From contig NW_003314332.1 of the NCBI RefSeq assembly GCF_000143415.4, positions 1 through 55,597 of the forward strand: 55,597 nt of DNA, written 5' to 3'. The stretch comes from Selaginella moellendorffii (taxonomy: Eukaryota > Streptophyta > Lycopodiopsida > Selaginellales > Selaginellaceae). The translations under genes and the position numbers were made by a program. The notes beneath the pieces are model-generated. The model saw nothing but the letters and a program-made list of their open reading frames with translations. It did not search any database and was not told where the DNA came from. Shown here in pieces: positions 24,059 to 35,780 of the stretch. Within the stretch, counting starts at the first letter, position 1, and each line of letters begins with the position of its first letter.

Positions 24059-24446
24059 ATGGTTCATAAAAGTGTTTCATTGACTCAAGCTAATCTTTTC
24101 GTTTTGTTATGCACAGGAAGTTCCTCTCTGCAAGTTCTCCCTGCTTCTTTCTCTGATCGTCACCCTGGTCATATGTATCGAAGGAAACAGTATCCTGGAT
24201 GTTTATACAGTGGGCTGCCAGGATCCTGGAGTAAGCTTCACGGCAGGAACACCAGGATCTACATGCTCCAATTTGTGCGTTCCTGCCATTCCCGCTGGCT
24301 ATAGATTCACGTTTGATGGACAGTTTGGTATCCTCTTTAGCCAGCCCAACTGCATGGGCTCAGCTACACGCTTGAATTCCAGCCAAGAAGTTTGTGCAGT
24401 GGTGAGCTCCAGCCCAATCAAGTCTTTCAAGTTCGCGTGTCTCTAG
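24059..24446 (+). CDS. MiAMP1-like secreted antimicrobial peptide, gene b (left)
   Basis: Second member of the peptide family. Mature part: GCQDPGVSFTAG, two Cys-x2/3-Cys stretches, GYRFTFDGQFGILFSQPNC and a C-terminal Cys near FKFACL, stop at 24444-24446. The upstream exon reads KFSLLLSLIVTLVICIEG, a good signal peptide, in a frame that requires splicing. The model shared by all b copies is ATG (24059) directly followed by an intron that starts GTT and ends GCACAG. About 0.4 kb of symmetric promoter separates it from gene a. Confidence 0.72.
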
Positions 24447-24589
24447 ACATGCAATAAGACAAGTTGCTTAATTATTTAATTTGACAGCAATTATATATAT
24501 ATAAGTTTGTTTATGTGGTCCATCTAACCTTCATCTTCTTTTCGCTTGTGCTCCATATTCCAAACCACCTGTTGCAATTGACAGCGATT

Positions 24590-25060
24590 GCCAAGTAAGG
24601 ATGTCTTATTCTGCTCTTGCCAGTGAAGAGTGATTTGATCTCTTAAGTGCTAGTATTGGGGACATTGGTAAAGGACATGAAAAACATCCTCTACATGTCT
24701 TAGGCAGCCGTTGCTCCTGTGAAATGCGTGGTCAACTGTGTCAGCTGTGTTCCACTTCTAGTCAATGGGCACTGCAGCGGTAGGCAGCCACTGTAGTGTG
24801 AACCCATGGTGCTGCATGGTGGTATGCAAGGCAGTCGAAGCGGCCTACTGGATTGAAAATGAACCAATGTCATACTTGGTGGCCCTGGCAGTCCTCTCTT
24901 CTAGCCATTGTATCAATACCATGTTCATCCAGGTGGAGTAGTTGTTGCGTGGATCTGAGATTGTTGTCCAAGCTCTCAGCTTGCTCCACCATCCTTTATT
25001 TCTCTCGTACACGGAGTCATCCATAGCCCTGGCTGCCAGCTTATCCTGGTGGTCTCATCA
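24590..25060 (-). mobile_element. Retroelement-like remnant (left arm)
   Basis: The minus strand reads broken fragments ending near GCLRHVEDVFHVLYQC, reminiscent of the zinc-binding tail after plant LINE-type reverse transcriptases. Stops and frame changes abound. A copy lies in the right arm. Family placement is tentative. Confidence 0.35.
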
Positions 25061-25179
25061 CAATGCTTTGACAACGGCGGACTCTGCTGAACGGTCTAAG
25101 ATACGAGCGAGGGGAGGCAACGGTTCTGCATTGCAACAATCAAGGAGCTATTGCCTTGACGAAGAATCCAAGATTTCAA

Positions 25180-26466
25180 CGCAGTGTCAAAAACAATCTT
25201 CTTACCTCCTCGTAGCCACGTCGGGGTACCCTCTCCCCTGTACATGTGCGTAAGAATCTATGATCAAGGTAGAAAAAGTGTGAAGAACTTACAGTTAGTA
25301 CTATACAGTTGTTCTTCCTGCAAAATCCATCATTTGCCAGTCGCTGAAAGACTGAGAGGGATGTTATGAAAGAGGCAGACGGAAGATTATTTACCGGTTT
25401 CCTTTTCGACTACGATAATGTATTCTGCACAACTGCTGATGTCTTTGTGGTGAAAAAGAAAGGAAAAGAATATTAAAAACAGGACTCATCATCGCAAGAC
25501 TAAGATACCCGTTACCATCTTCGCATCTGTGGGAATGGGATAGCCCTGAATGAACAAAGTCAAGTGTATCAACTGTGTCAATAAACAGACTAGCCTTACG
25601 CGAGACTTGCAAACCGAGCAGTCAATTGTCCTGTCAGCATCCTTGAATCGCAGCGATCCCATGATTAAACTGCAAGAGCATCAACTCTAAGACGCCAGTC
25701 TTCCACAACGTAGCGAGAACGTACCCTTTGCCGACAGAAACCTGAAAGACAGACTTGTCAGATGGTAAATTCAATCAACAGGTAAAGCTTACTACGTGAA
25801 GAGAAGATCTAGTACACTTGAGCCTGACGGAAATGTCAATCAAAGCTTGGTTCACGGTTGCTTGATCTGTTATAATAAAACCACCGCTAGCATAAAAAGC
25901 GAGTAGAGTAGAGAGCATGCGTGCCTTTGAATAGACCAGGATCGGTGTAGTAGAGGTCTCGTTTCGATGCATGCTTTCCCTGCTGGAGTAGCGACTGGAC
26001 AATTTGAAGGACCCTGAGCATAGCGACTAAGAAAATCGAAACGATAGATCAGTCACAAGCCGTGAAGAGACATGTAGTACTTACGGATTCTACGACCACT
26101 TGTTTGGAGTGAGAGCTTTTCTTGCGCCTCACACCTCTCAAATATCCCGCTGCGCAAACAAGCAGCACAGCAAGCAAGAATGAGAAACCTTCCAAACAAA
26201 ACTTGCTCACAGATTCGTGTCCTCGGAAGAGTGAAGCCTGCGCATCCGAAATTTATCCAGACTGATCACCAGCATCGATCGATCCTTGATATGAGAAAGA
26301 AGCTCCTTGATAAAATCTGCAAGAACGCCAGAATTTCGATGCATACGACAGAATACGGGAGGCGCTGACCTTGAATCCTTGCCAGGAGCTCTTCCGGCGG
26401 AACCTCCGATCCATGTCCAGCTCCAGGAGATTGGAGCGCCGCGGAGCGCCAGCGGCAAGCGGCCAT
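25180..26466 (-). pseudogene. SPO11-1, truncated third copy
   Basis: The minus strand carries the ATG (26464-26466, exon 1 variant with [14 protein letters not shown]) through the exon encoding [11 protein letters not shown] (about 25230-25197), then similarity stops. The LVDADPYG metal site and everything after it are missing, so it cannot be a working nuclease. The catalytic Tyr exon is still present. The telo-box leader seen in the full copies has been altered. It lies in the spacer between the inverted arms, in the same orientation as the right copy. Confidence 0.85.
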
Positions 26467-26529
26467 GGCCTCCCGCCTGTCTTTAAAACCATTCAAACTA
26501 GATGCTAAAAGAATCATGTTGAAGAGTTT

Positions 26530-28402
26530 TCTATAAGTTTTCTACATGGCCTAAATAGGGCTCAAGCTTGGGGGTGCAAGCAATTGTGATTTTGGTACTC
26601 AAGTCAAGAAAGCCCATTTGCAAGACACAGATGATTGCCTTCTAAAATTTGAAAATGTGAAAAAGATGGGAATGGAAATATATATATGCTATATAAGTGC
26701 TACTACATTATTGGGAACTTGAAAAGAGACTGAAAGAAGATGGTGCTTAATGAGAGGCATATTGGAGAAGGCTAATTTATTGATAACAACTTTACTTATA
26801 GAGAGTATGGGAATTTTTGGGCATATGGTGCTAAATTGCATGATATCTTTACTAATGGCGTAACTATGAAAATAATGTGGTTGAAATATTATATGAGATG
26901 GAAAACTAATTTTTTGTATGGTTTTACTTACTTGAATTTTTTCTTCTACATACCATTCTTAAAGATCAAAAAGCTACCAAGCTACTACCACTAGAGAGAC
27001 TAAGGAATTTTAACCAAAAATAATACAAAACAATGTTTCTATAAATGGAGATATTATTGTCATGCTTTTGTAATCTATAGCTTTAGAGTTCTGGAAACAA
27101 AGCGAATGTGGATATATCTTATTTTTAAAGGAAATTAGCATTATTGTTAGTTGTTTAATACCCACCAAAGTAACAATTAAAACATAGAAAGTTGTGTGTG
27201 GTTTGGAAGAGGGAAATTCATAGAATATAATGGATATAAACATCACCATATACAGAGGCTATTGTATGAATGGCTCCATCTTTAAGGCAAACACAAATGC
27301 ATGGTTGCAGCTCCAAAAAATTTAAATACTTTAAACTATATAGTTTTTATTATGTTTGTATATTTTCAATTCTCATGAAATATAGATTATACAACCTTCT
27401 CAGTTAAAATTAGTGACCACATTGAAACTTATGTTGCAACAAAGTATTACTGATATATTAATTACAATATTCAAGGGTAGTATTTACTTTGGTTTTCTAT
27501 TTTTATTCTTACATGTCACATTTCTAGAGGCAGATAAACACACTGGATAGCATATTCTAACTTTTGGTTTTATACATTTTGATCATATATACATTCTTTT
27601 TATTGAGGAATTTGTTAAGGGAAGTTTTCATTCTCTCTCATTATGATACCTTTAGGTAGATGTAGTTTCATATAAATATTTGGAAGTGTTTTTCAACAAT
27701 AACAAAACAATTCAGTTAAGAGTATGATGGAAATTTAGGGAAAGCTGACTCATGTTGTTGAGGTTATGTTGGTGCAAAATATATGAATAAAATGACTGGA
27801 AAGTGTTAATAATGTGCCAAGAACTTATATACTTAGAAGATCCATTTTATAATTCTTAATAAGTGATGTTAATTCCTTTGTTTACTTGCATAGGCAAGTG
27901 AACACTTTCAAGTATGCACGAGTTGGGAAACATCATTTCTTTGCAACTTGTCAGGCTCTTGCATGAGAAGCTGAAAAGCAAGAAGGGATTGGGAGATAAA
28001 CAAATTGGATGATAGCACCTGTTGTTATTCTAGTATAGTTGAGTGGTTAGGGAAAGTTGATACTAGCTGCTATGAATTTATAATACCTCTACCAACAAGA
28101 AGGAATCATTGTACAGCTTTTACAAATGGAAAATCATGGGAATTGGGCACAAAAGAATTCAGCTCCATTGGTTGCCTTTGACAGAAATAATTGTAGTTGA
28201 AAAACAATAAATACCTAATTTCATTGAAAACCTATATAAAAAATTTAAAAACCATGTATAGAATGAAAACTATACTAACAAGCATATTGTCTAAGGTGGT
28301 CTCCATCACTTTGAACGCCATCGAAGTTACTGGCCTAGGCCTCCTGAGTTACATATAGGATATGCTTGAAGACCTCAACATGCAATTCATGTACCAAGAG
28401 CT
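26530..28402. other. AT-rich spacer, including AT-rich repeat copy 1
   Basis: Very AT-rich and without convincing genes. The part at 26647-27760 recurs in direct orientation at 32416-33490, and its left end recurs inverted at 33495-33840. It is probably a decayed non-autonomous element. 27760-28340 appears single-copy here. Confidence 0.5.
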
Positions 28403-28419
28403 GACAATTGCCTTTGTCA

Positions 28420-28870
28420 AAGCATTGTAATGAGACCACCAGGATAAGCTGGCAGCCAGGGGTATGGATGACTCCGTGTACGAGAGAAATAAAGGATGGT
28501 GGAACAAGCTGAGAGCTTGGACAACAATCTCAGATCCACTCAACAACTACTCCACCTGGATGAACATTGGCTAGAAGAGAGGACTGCCAGGGCCACCGAA
28601 TATGACATTGGTTCATTTTCAATCCAGTAGGCCGCTTCGACTGCCTAGCATACCACCATGCAGCACCATGGGTTCACACTACAGTGGCTGCCTACCGCTG
28701 CAGTGCCCATTGACTAGAAGTGGAACACAGCTGACACAGTTGACCACGCATCTCACAGGAGCAACGGCTGCCTAAGACATGTAGAGGATGTTTTTCATGT
28801 CCTTTACCAATGTCCCCAATACTAGCACTTAAGAGATCAAATCACTCTTCACTGGCAAGAGCAGAATAAG
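28420..28870 (+). mobile_element. Retroelement-like remnant (right arm)
   Basis: Inverse copy of 24590-25060, equally broken; a short internal segment present on the left is missing here near 28570. Confidence 0.35.
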
Positions 28871-29028
28871 ACATCCTTACTTGGCAATCGCTGTCAATTG
28901 CAACAGGTGGTTTGGAATATGGAGCACAAGCGAAAAGAAGATGAAGGTTAGATGGACCACATAAACAAACTTATATATATATAATTGCTGTCAAATTAAA
29001 TAATTAAGCAACTTGTCTTATTGCATGT

Positions 29029-29416
29029 CTAGAGACACGCGAACTTGAAAGACTTGATTGGGCTGGAGCTCACCACTGCACAAACTTCTTGGCTGGAATT
29101 CAAGCGTGTAGCTGAGCCCATGCAGTTGGGCTGGCTAAAGAGGATACCAAACTGTCCATCAAACGTGAATCTATAGCCAGCGGGAATGGCAGGAACGCAC
29201 AAATTGGAGCATGTAGATCCTGGTGTTCCTGCCGTGAAGCTTACTCCAGGATCCTGGCAGCCCACTGTATAAACATCCAGGATACTGTTTCCTTCGATAC
29301 ATATGACCAGGGTGACGATCAGAGAAAGAAGCAGGGAGAACTTGCAGAGAGGACCTTCCTGTGCATAACAAAACGAAAAGATTAGCTTGAGTCAATGAAA
29401 CACTTTTATGAACCAT
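29029..29416 (-). CDS. MiAMP1-like antimicrobial peptide, gene b (right)
   Basis: Mirror copy of the 24059-24446 gene with an identical mature region (GYRFTFDGQFGILFSQPNC) and the same ATG-then-intron structure. The frame is intact, so a functional second copy is likely. Confidence 0.7.
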
Positions 29417-29486
29417 TGTTTCTCAGTAACACGCTTCTTGAAAGCTTTGAACAATAGGATGAGGAGTTGAGGGACTAGTGTCCGCT

Positions 29487-29795
29487 TTTTATAGGAGTTT
29501 GAAGTGCTCGTGGGTCGCGAGGATGATTATAATTTATGGGAATTTCCCAGCATGATCAATGATCTAGTAGCATAATCGTGCAGAGCAGCACACTCGTTCA
29601 GCTCAGCGTGGATATTTTTTAATGCACTTACACACTATACTAAGACTGTAGTCTAAACACATTTTGATTTTGCAAAGGATGTTTTCCAGAGCGTGTGTGT
29701 TGCGCTGCACGATCACCCAATCAGATCATGATCACACATCCAATTTCTAGAAGCTAATCCTCGCGACCCATGAGCACTTCAAACTCCTATAAAAC
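29487..29795. promoter_or_regulatory. Symmetric divergent promoter of the peptide genes (right)
   Basis: Mirror copy of the left promoter. The TATA-containing cores are at 29487-29523 (minus) and 29759-29795 (plus). Confidence 0.68.
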
Positions 29796-29838
29796 AAGAA
29801 CAAGGTTAGTTCTTCAACTACAATCCGTCCTTGGAGAA

Positions 29839-30237
29839 ATGGTTTGGCTGCACACTTTGCATCGTATTACACCTATTAACAACTCCTGTGCTCTTGTTTG
29901 ATCTCAGGCACTCAATCTCTTGAAGATCATGGCAGCAGTGCTGGCCGTGATCACAATCTTAATCACTCAAGTTGATGCAAACAGCAGGCTCGATGTTTAC
30001 GACCTCCCGGGTTGCCAAGACCCTGGAACGAGCTACACGGCCAAGCTCAATCCTTGCTTCTCTACATGTGTGGCCACTCCACTCTACTATCGGTTCACAT
30101 ACTCGGGGCAAGCTGGAATTTTGTTTAGTCTGCCCGATTGTCTTGGCACTTCAACCATAGTTCGATCGAATGTGTCACTCTGTGATGCAACGGAAGTGAG
30201 ACTAGCACAGAGTGTGAGACTCACATGCATTCCATAA
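29839..30237 (+). CDS. MiAMP1-like antimicrobial peptide, gene a (right)
   Basis: Mirror copy of the 23238-23636 gene. ATG at 29839, inferred intron 29842-29907 ending ATCTCAG, exon 2 at 29908-30237. It differs from the left copy at the residue after DAN (Ser for Gly). The signal peptide and Cys pattern are unchanged. Confidence 0.7.
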
Positions 30238-30392
30238 GCTTTGCAGTGAAGCAAAATACCATGTACGAAGCACATATATGTTGCTGGCGGGATCAAGAGA
30301 GATTATTCCCGTCGAGGTGCTCTGTAATAATGCGATGCTCCCTTTGAATGTGTTGATTGGATGACGCACCGGTTTGCTGTCCGAAAAGGATA

Positions 30393-32250
30393 CTAGCACA
30401 AATATGCTGCCGCCTTGATCTTATGCGGAATGTAGTCGTCCGCGAGCGCGGAAAATTTAGAAGCCGACAGTGCCTCCAGCTCGAGTTTGACACCTTTCTC
30501 CAGCATCAGCCGCAACTGCTGGCTGCAAAACTCCACAGAAATTTAGCACAGAGTCACAGGTTGAAATTACTTCCAAGAGAATGCCAAGTGCTTCAAGTAG
30601 TCTCTGTTGAGCATGGCTTCGGCTTTTCTTCTATCTGTCAATCACAAAGTTGGATCTTACCGTCGTTTGTCAGGGAAAGGAGGCACCTATCCGGGACATT
30701 ATGCGTTTGGCAATCAGAAAGGAAAACTCCTAGCCATCGAATGCTTGGTGTAGCAAGAGCTTCAGCATCGTATGCCATGGTCTGAAGGGGAAGCCGGGAT
30801 TTGCTTGAGAATTTGACAATTAAACAACGCTCACCGGCGAGCCGAAGCGGTATGTAGCAAGGATGTCCAGGCCATACGGATCGGCATCCACCAATCCATA
30901 AACGGGCAAATTTGTTTCAGCTGCCAGAAGCCTTAAGAAACTGAAAACAAAATCGAAGTTACGAACGCGGTGTCAAAAACAATCTTGTTACCTCCTTGTA
31001 GCCACGTCGGGGTACCCTCTCCCCTGTACATGTGCGTAAGAATCTATGATCAAGGTAGCAAAAGTGTGAAGAACTTACAGTTAGTACTATACAGTTGTTC
31101 TTCCTGCAAAATCCATCATTTGCCAGTCGCTGAAAGACTGAGAAGAAAGATGTTACGAAAGAGGCAGACAGAAGATTATTTACCGGTTTCCTTTTCAACG
31201 ACGATAATGTATTCTGCACAACTGCTGATGTCTTTGTGGTGGTCAAGGAAAAGAATATTAAAAAAAGGACTCATCATCGCAAGACTAAGATACCCGTTAC
31301 CATCTTCGCATCTGTGGGAATGGGATAGCCCTGAATGAACAAAGTCAAGTGTATCAACTGTGTCAATAAACAGACTAGCCTTACGCGAGACTTGCAAACC
31401 GAGCAGTCAATTGTCCTGTCAGCATCCTTGAATCGCAGCGATCCCATGATTAAACTGCAAGAGCATCAACTCTAAGACGCCAGTCTTCCACAACGTAGCG
31501 AGAACGTACCCTTTGCCGACAGAAACCTGAAAGACAGACTTGTCAGATGGTAAATTCAATCAACAGTAAAGCTTACTACGTGAAGAGAAGATCTAGTACA
31601 CTTGAGCCTGACGGAAATGTCAATCAAAGCTTGGTTCACGGTTGCTTGATCTGTTATAATAAAACCACCGCTAGCATAAAAAGCGAGTAGAGTAGAGAGC
31701 ATGCGTGCCTTTGAATAGACCAGGATCGGTGTAGTAGAGGTCTCGTTTCGATGCATGCTTTCCCTGCTGGAGTAGCGACTGGACAATTTGAAGGACCCTG
31801 AGCATAGCGACTAAGAAAATCGAAACGATAGATCAGTCACAAGCCGTGAAGAGACATATAGTACTTACGGATTCTACGACCACTTGTTTGGAGTGAGAGG
31901 TTTTCTTGCGCCTCACACCTCTCAAATATCCCGCTTCGCAAACAAGCAGCACAGCAAGCAAGAATGAGAAACCTTCCAAACAAAACTTGCTCACAGATTC
32001 GTGTCCTCCGAAGAGCGAAGCCTGCGCATCCGAAATTTATCCAGACTGATCACCAGCATCGATCGATCCTTGATACGAGAAAGAAACTCCTTGATAAAAT
32101 CTGCAAGAATGCCAGAATTTCGATGCATACGACAGAATGCGGGAGGCGCTGACCTTGAATCCTTGCCAGGAGCTCTTCCGGCGGAACCCCCGATCCATGT
32201 CCAGCTCCAGGAGATTGGAGCGCCGCGGAGCGCCAGCGGCAAGCGGCCAT
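30393..32250 (-). CDS. SPO11-1: SPO11-1, right copy
   Basis: Full mirror copy of the left SPO11-1, ATG at 32248-32250 and TAG at 30393-30395. All motifs are retained: RDLYY with the catalytic Tyr, [14 protein letters not shown] and YIPHKIK. Differences are few and mostly intronic. One 3' splice site changed from GCAG to GAAG before the GIFERCEAQ exon but keeps AG, and exon lengths are unchanged. The telo-box (32265-32277) is kept, so it should be expressible. Two intact SPO11-1 copies in one locus are unusual. Confidence 0.9.
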
Positions 32251-32339
32251 GGTCTCCCGCCTGTCCCTAAAACCCTAACTATTCAAACTAGATGCTAAAA
32301 GAATCATGTTATATGAAAAAGGTTCCAACGGCTATCATC

Positions 32340-32416
32340 GCATCTTTTTGCTGGCTAGAGAGCATCCGGTTGAGCTCAAGGATTGGATCCACAGCTCGTC
32401 CGCGATTTTTGCTTGA
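32340..32416 (-). pseudogene. Passenger fragment of the PAP last exon
   Basis: The minus strand encodes the last ~26 residues of the phosphatase (AKIADELWIQSLSSTGCSLA onward) and its stop. It then breaks abruptly into AT-rich sequence. Without the rest of PAP this is a duplication scar. Confidence 0.9.
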
Positions 32417-33490
32417 AAATGTGAAAAAGATGGGAATGGAAATATATATATGCTATATACTAGTACATTATTGCGAACTAGGTGAAAAGAGACTGAAATA
32501 AGATGATGTTTAATGAGAGGTATATTGGAGCATAGTTTGGGATTGATAACAACTTTACTTATAGAGAGTATGGGAATTTCTGGGCATATGGTGCTAAATT
32601 GCATGATATTTTTACTAATGGCATAACGATGAAAATAATGTGGTTGAAATATTATATGAGATGGAAAACTAAATTTTGGTATGGTTTTATTTACTTGAAT
32701 TTCTTTTTCTACATATCATTCTTAAAGATCAAAAAGCTAACGGGCTACTACCACTAGAGAGACTAAAGAATTTTAGTTTGTTGAACCAAAAATAATACAA
32801 GGAAATGTTTCTATAAATGGAGATATTGTTGTCATGCTTTTGTAATCCATAACTTTAGAGTTCTGAAAACATAGCGAATGTGGATATATTTTATTTTAAA
32901 AGGAAATTAGCATTATTGTAGGTTGTTAAATACCCACCAAAGTAACAATTAAAACATAGAAAGTTGTGTGCGGTTTGGAAGAGGGAAATTCATAGAATAT
33001 AATGGATATAAACATCACCATATACAGAGGCTATTGTATGAATGGCTGTATCTTTAAGGCAAACACAATGCATGGTTGCAGCTCCCAAAAATCTAAATAC
33101 TTTAAACTATATAGTTTTTATTATGTTTGTATATTTTCAATTCTCATGAAATATATATTATACAACCTTCTCATTAGTGACTGCATTGAAACTTATTTTG
33201 CAACAAAGTATTACTGATATACTAATTACAATATTCAAGGGTTAGTATTTACTTTGGTTCTTTTATTTTTATTCTTAGATATCACATTTCTATAAAGATA
33301 GATCAGCAGATAGTATTCTTACTTTTGGTTTTAAGCATTACATTCTTTCTATTGGGGAATTTGTTAAGGGAAGTTTACATTCTTCCTCATTATGATACCT
33401 TAGATAGATGTGGTTTCATATAGTTTTTCAACAATAACAAAACAATTCAGTTAGGAGTACGATGGAAATTTAGGGAAAGCTTACTCATGT
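32417..33490. repeat. AT-rich repeat, copy 2
   Basis: Direct copy of 26647-27760 with scattered substitutions and small indels. It starts at AAAATGTGAAAAAGATGGG, precisely at the outer edge of the right arm. No gene is visible. Confidence 0.8.
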
Positions 33491-33494
33491 TGAT

Positions 33495-33840
33495 ATCATG
33501 CAATTTAGCACCATATACCCAAAAATTCCCATACTCTCTATAAGTAAAGTTGTTATCAATAAATTAGCCTTGTCCCAAACTATGCTCCAATATGCCTAAA
33601 CACCATCTTATTTCAGTCTCATAATGTAGTAGCACTTATATAGCATATATACCATCTTTTTCACATTTTCAAGCAATTTTACAAGGCAATCTTATTTCTG
33701 TCTGTGTCTCGCAAATGGGACTTTCTTGGCTTGAGTAGCAAAATCCACAATTGCTTGCACCCTTTAGAATCCCCCAAGCTTGAGCCCTATTTAGGCCATG
33801 TAGAAAACTTAGAAAACTCTTTAACATGATTCTTTTAGCA
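33495..33840. repeat. Inverted copy of 26500-26850
   Basis: Reads as the reverse complement of the AT-rich segment next to the third SPO11-1 copy, ending in the SPO11-1 upstream sequence ACATGATTCTTTTAGC. Confidence 0.75.
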
Positions 33841-35000
33841 TCTAGTTTGACTTATTAGCGTTTTAGGGACAGGCGGGAGGCCATGGCAGCTTGCCCAAAC
33901 AAGCTCCAGCCTAATCAAGTCGTGTGTGCAAACGTTTGAATGTGTACTTATTAATTTTTATTTAATAATAAACATCTTCTTTATAATGGTGCAGAAAAAT
34001 GTCTACTAGCAGGCTACCTTGGATATAATACATCGCTCTTGAAAATGGCAAACTCTGCTAGAAACATGAACTTTCACAGATGGCTGATTAGCTGTGGAGG
34101 GGTCAAGCTCAAGTCTACTAGATCTTTAGTAAGCTTTACCTGGTAATTGCTTTTACCATCTGACTAGTCTGTCGTTCAGGTCTCTGTCGGCATGGTACGT
34201 TGTCGCTACGATGTGGAAGACTGGCGTCTTAGATTCGATGCTCTTGCAGCATAATCATGGGAACAGTGCAATTCAAGGATACAGTCTTGGTTTGCAAGTC
34301 TCGCGTAAGGCTAGTCTGTTTATTGACACAGTTGATACACTTAACTTTGTTCATTCAGGGCTATCCCATTCCCACAAATGCCAAGATGGTAACGGCTATC
34401 TTAGTCTTGCGATGATGAGTCCTGGTTTTTTATAGTCTTTTCCTTGATCACCACAAAGACATCCAGAATACATTATCGTAGTCAAAAGGAAACCAGTATG
34501 TAATCTTCTGTCTGCCTCTTTCGTAACATCTTTATTCTCAGCTACTGGCAAACGTGAAAATTCTTCACACTTTTTCTACCTTAGGAGATAACAAAGATTT
34601 TTTTTTTTCCTATTGTTTCAGGCTTCTGGCAGCTGAAACAAACTTGCCCGTTTGTGGACTGGTGGTTGTTAATCCTTATGGCTTGGACATCCTTGCTACA
34701 TGACGCTTCGGGTTCGGCTTGCTGGTGAGCGTTGTTTAGTTCTCAATTCTCAACCACTCGCGAGGAGCTTGTCCGAGAAATGCCAGGCGATCCAGGTAGT
34801 GTAGCCTGGGGGAGCTTGCTGGGCATTCAGTGTGAGATGAATAGACAAGCGCTCACCGCATCCGTGTGTTTTCTTCAGACCATGGCATACGATGCTGAAG
34901 CTCTTGCTACAGCAAACATTTGATGGCCTAAGAAGATTGTCAATTCCATAATGTCCCGGATAGGTGCCTCCTTTCCTTGACAAAACACGGTAAGATCCGG
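33841..35000 (+). pseudogene. SPO11-1, degenerate fourth copy
   Basis: Starts with the SPO11-1 leader and the first codons (ATGGCAGCTTGC at 33882), then jumps into unrelated sequence. It resumes near 34100 at the exon before the VSVG junction and continues in pieces to about 34990 (DPYG region changed to [14 protein letters not shown] kept). Exons 2-5 with the catalytic Tyr are gone, several exons are damaged, and an unrelated ~100-bp insertion sits at about 34750-34870. Non-functional. Confidence 0.85.
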
Positions 35001-35288
35001 CAGGTCATTTTCTTAAAAAGCAAGGTAACAAGTATCCTTTTAGACTCCTTCAAAATCAGAACAGGAAGTCGTAGATAGGATTTGACAAGTTCTAGTTTCT
35101 TCTCTCGAAAAGATTAGAAACGATGCTTCTAGAGAAGCGCCATGGTTAGCTTGGATCCATAGCTTTCAGTCCCAACCAGCGAACAGCTTGTACATATATG
35201 TGCCATTCTATTTTGTTTCACTGCTTTATGGAGCACATGAGAATCTCACACTCTGTGATCCAAATTGATATAAATTATAATCATCCAC

Positions 35289-35780
35289 GCAACCCACGAG
35301 CACTTCAACCTCCTATAAATAGGGAACACTAGTTCTTCAACTCTTCATTCAGTTCCAGCATTGTGTTACTGAGGAGCAATGGTTCATTGAATTGTTTCTT
35401 TGATTCATCGGTTGTCAAGCTAAGCGTTTTCCAATTGTTATGCGCAGGAAGTAGTTCCTCTCTGCAAGTTCTCGCTGCTGCTGTCTATGATAATCACTTT
35501 GCTCATATGCATCGAAGGAAACAGTACGCTGGATGTTTATCTACTGGGCTGCCAGGATCCAGGAGTAAGCTTCACGGCAGGAACACCAGGTCCTACATGC
35601 TCCAATTTGTGCGTGCCTGCCATTCCCGCTGGTTATAGATTCACGTTTGATGGACAGTTTGGTCTCCTCTTTAGCCAGCCCAACTGCATGGGCTCAACTA
35701 CACGCTTGAATTCCAGCCAGGAAGTTTGTGCAGTGGTGAGCTCCAGCCCAATCAAGTCTTTCAAGTTTGTGTGTGCCTAG
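35289..35780 (+). CDS. MiAMP1-like antimicrobial peptide, gene b, fifth family copy
   Basis: A more diverged b-type gene with its own promoter core (CCCACGAGCACTTCAACCTC then TATAAAT, 35289-35322). ATG at 35379, inferred intron directly after ATG ending ATGCGCAG, then KFSLLLSMIITLLICIEG and the mature GCQDPG...GYRFTFDGQFGLLFSQPNC, stop at 35778-35780. Reading past the ATG without splicing would hit TGA after three codons, which supports the ATG-intron model. Gene a is deleted beside this copy. Confidence 0.68.

Larger units (their letters stand above)
21054..25072. repeat. Left arm of a ~4-kb inverted repeat
   Basis: This arm is matched in inverse orientation by 28403-32416. Paired landmarks have coordinate sums that stay at about 53,475 (for example 23082/30393, 23238/30237, 24059/29416), so the arms are collinear with only small indels. 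It carries the PAP 3' end, SPO11-1, two MiAMP1-like genes and a retroelement-like fragment. It is probably the parental arm, because the rest of PAP is contiguous with it. Confidence 0.93.
28403..32416. repeat. Right arm of the ~4-kb inverted repeat
   Basis: Inverse copy of 21054-25072. Small differences exist: a Gly/Ser change in peptide gene a, Ser/Arg in gene b, and single-base intron indels. It is therefore not an exact duplicate. The outer end stops inside the last PAP exon. Confidence 0.93.
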
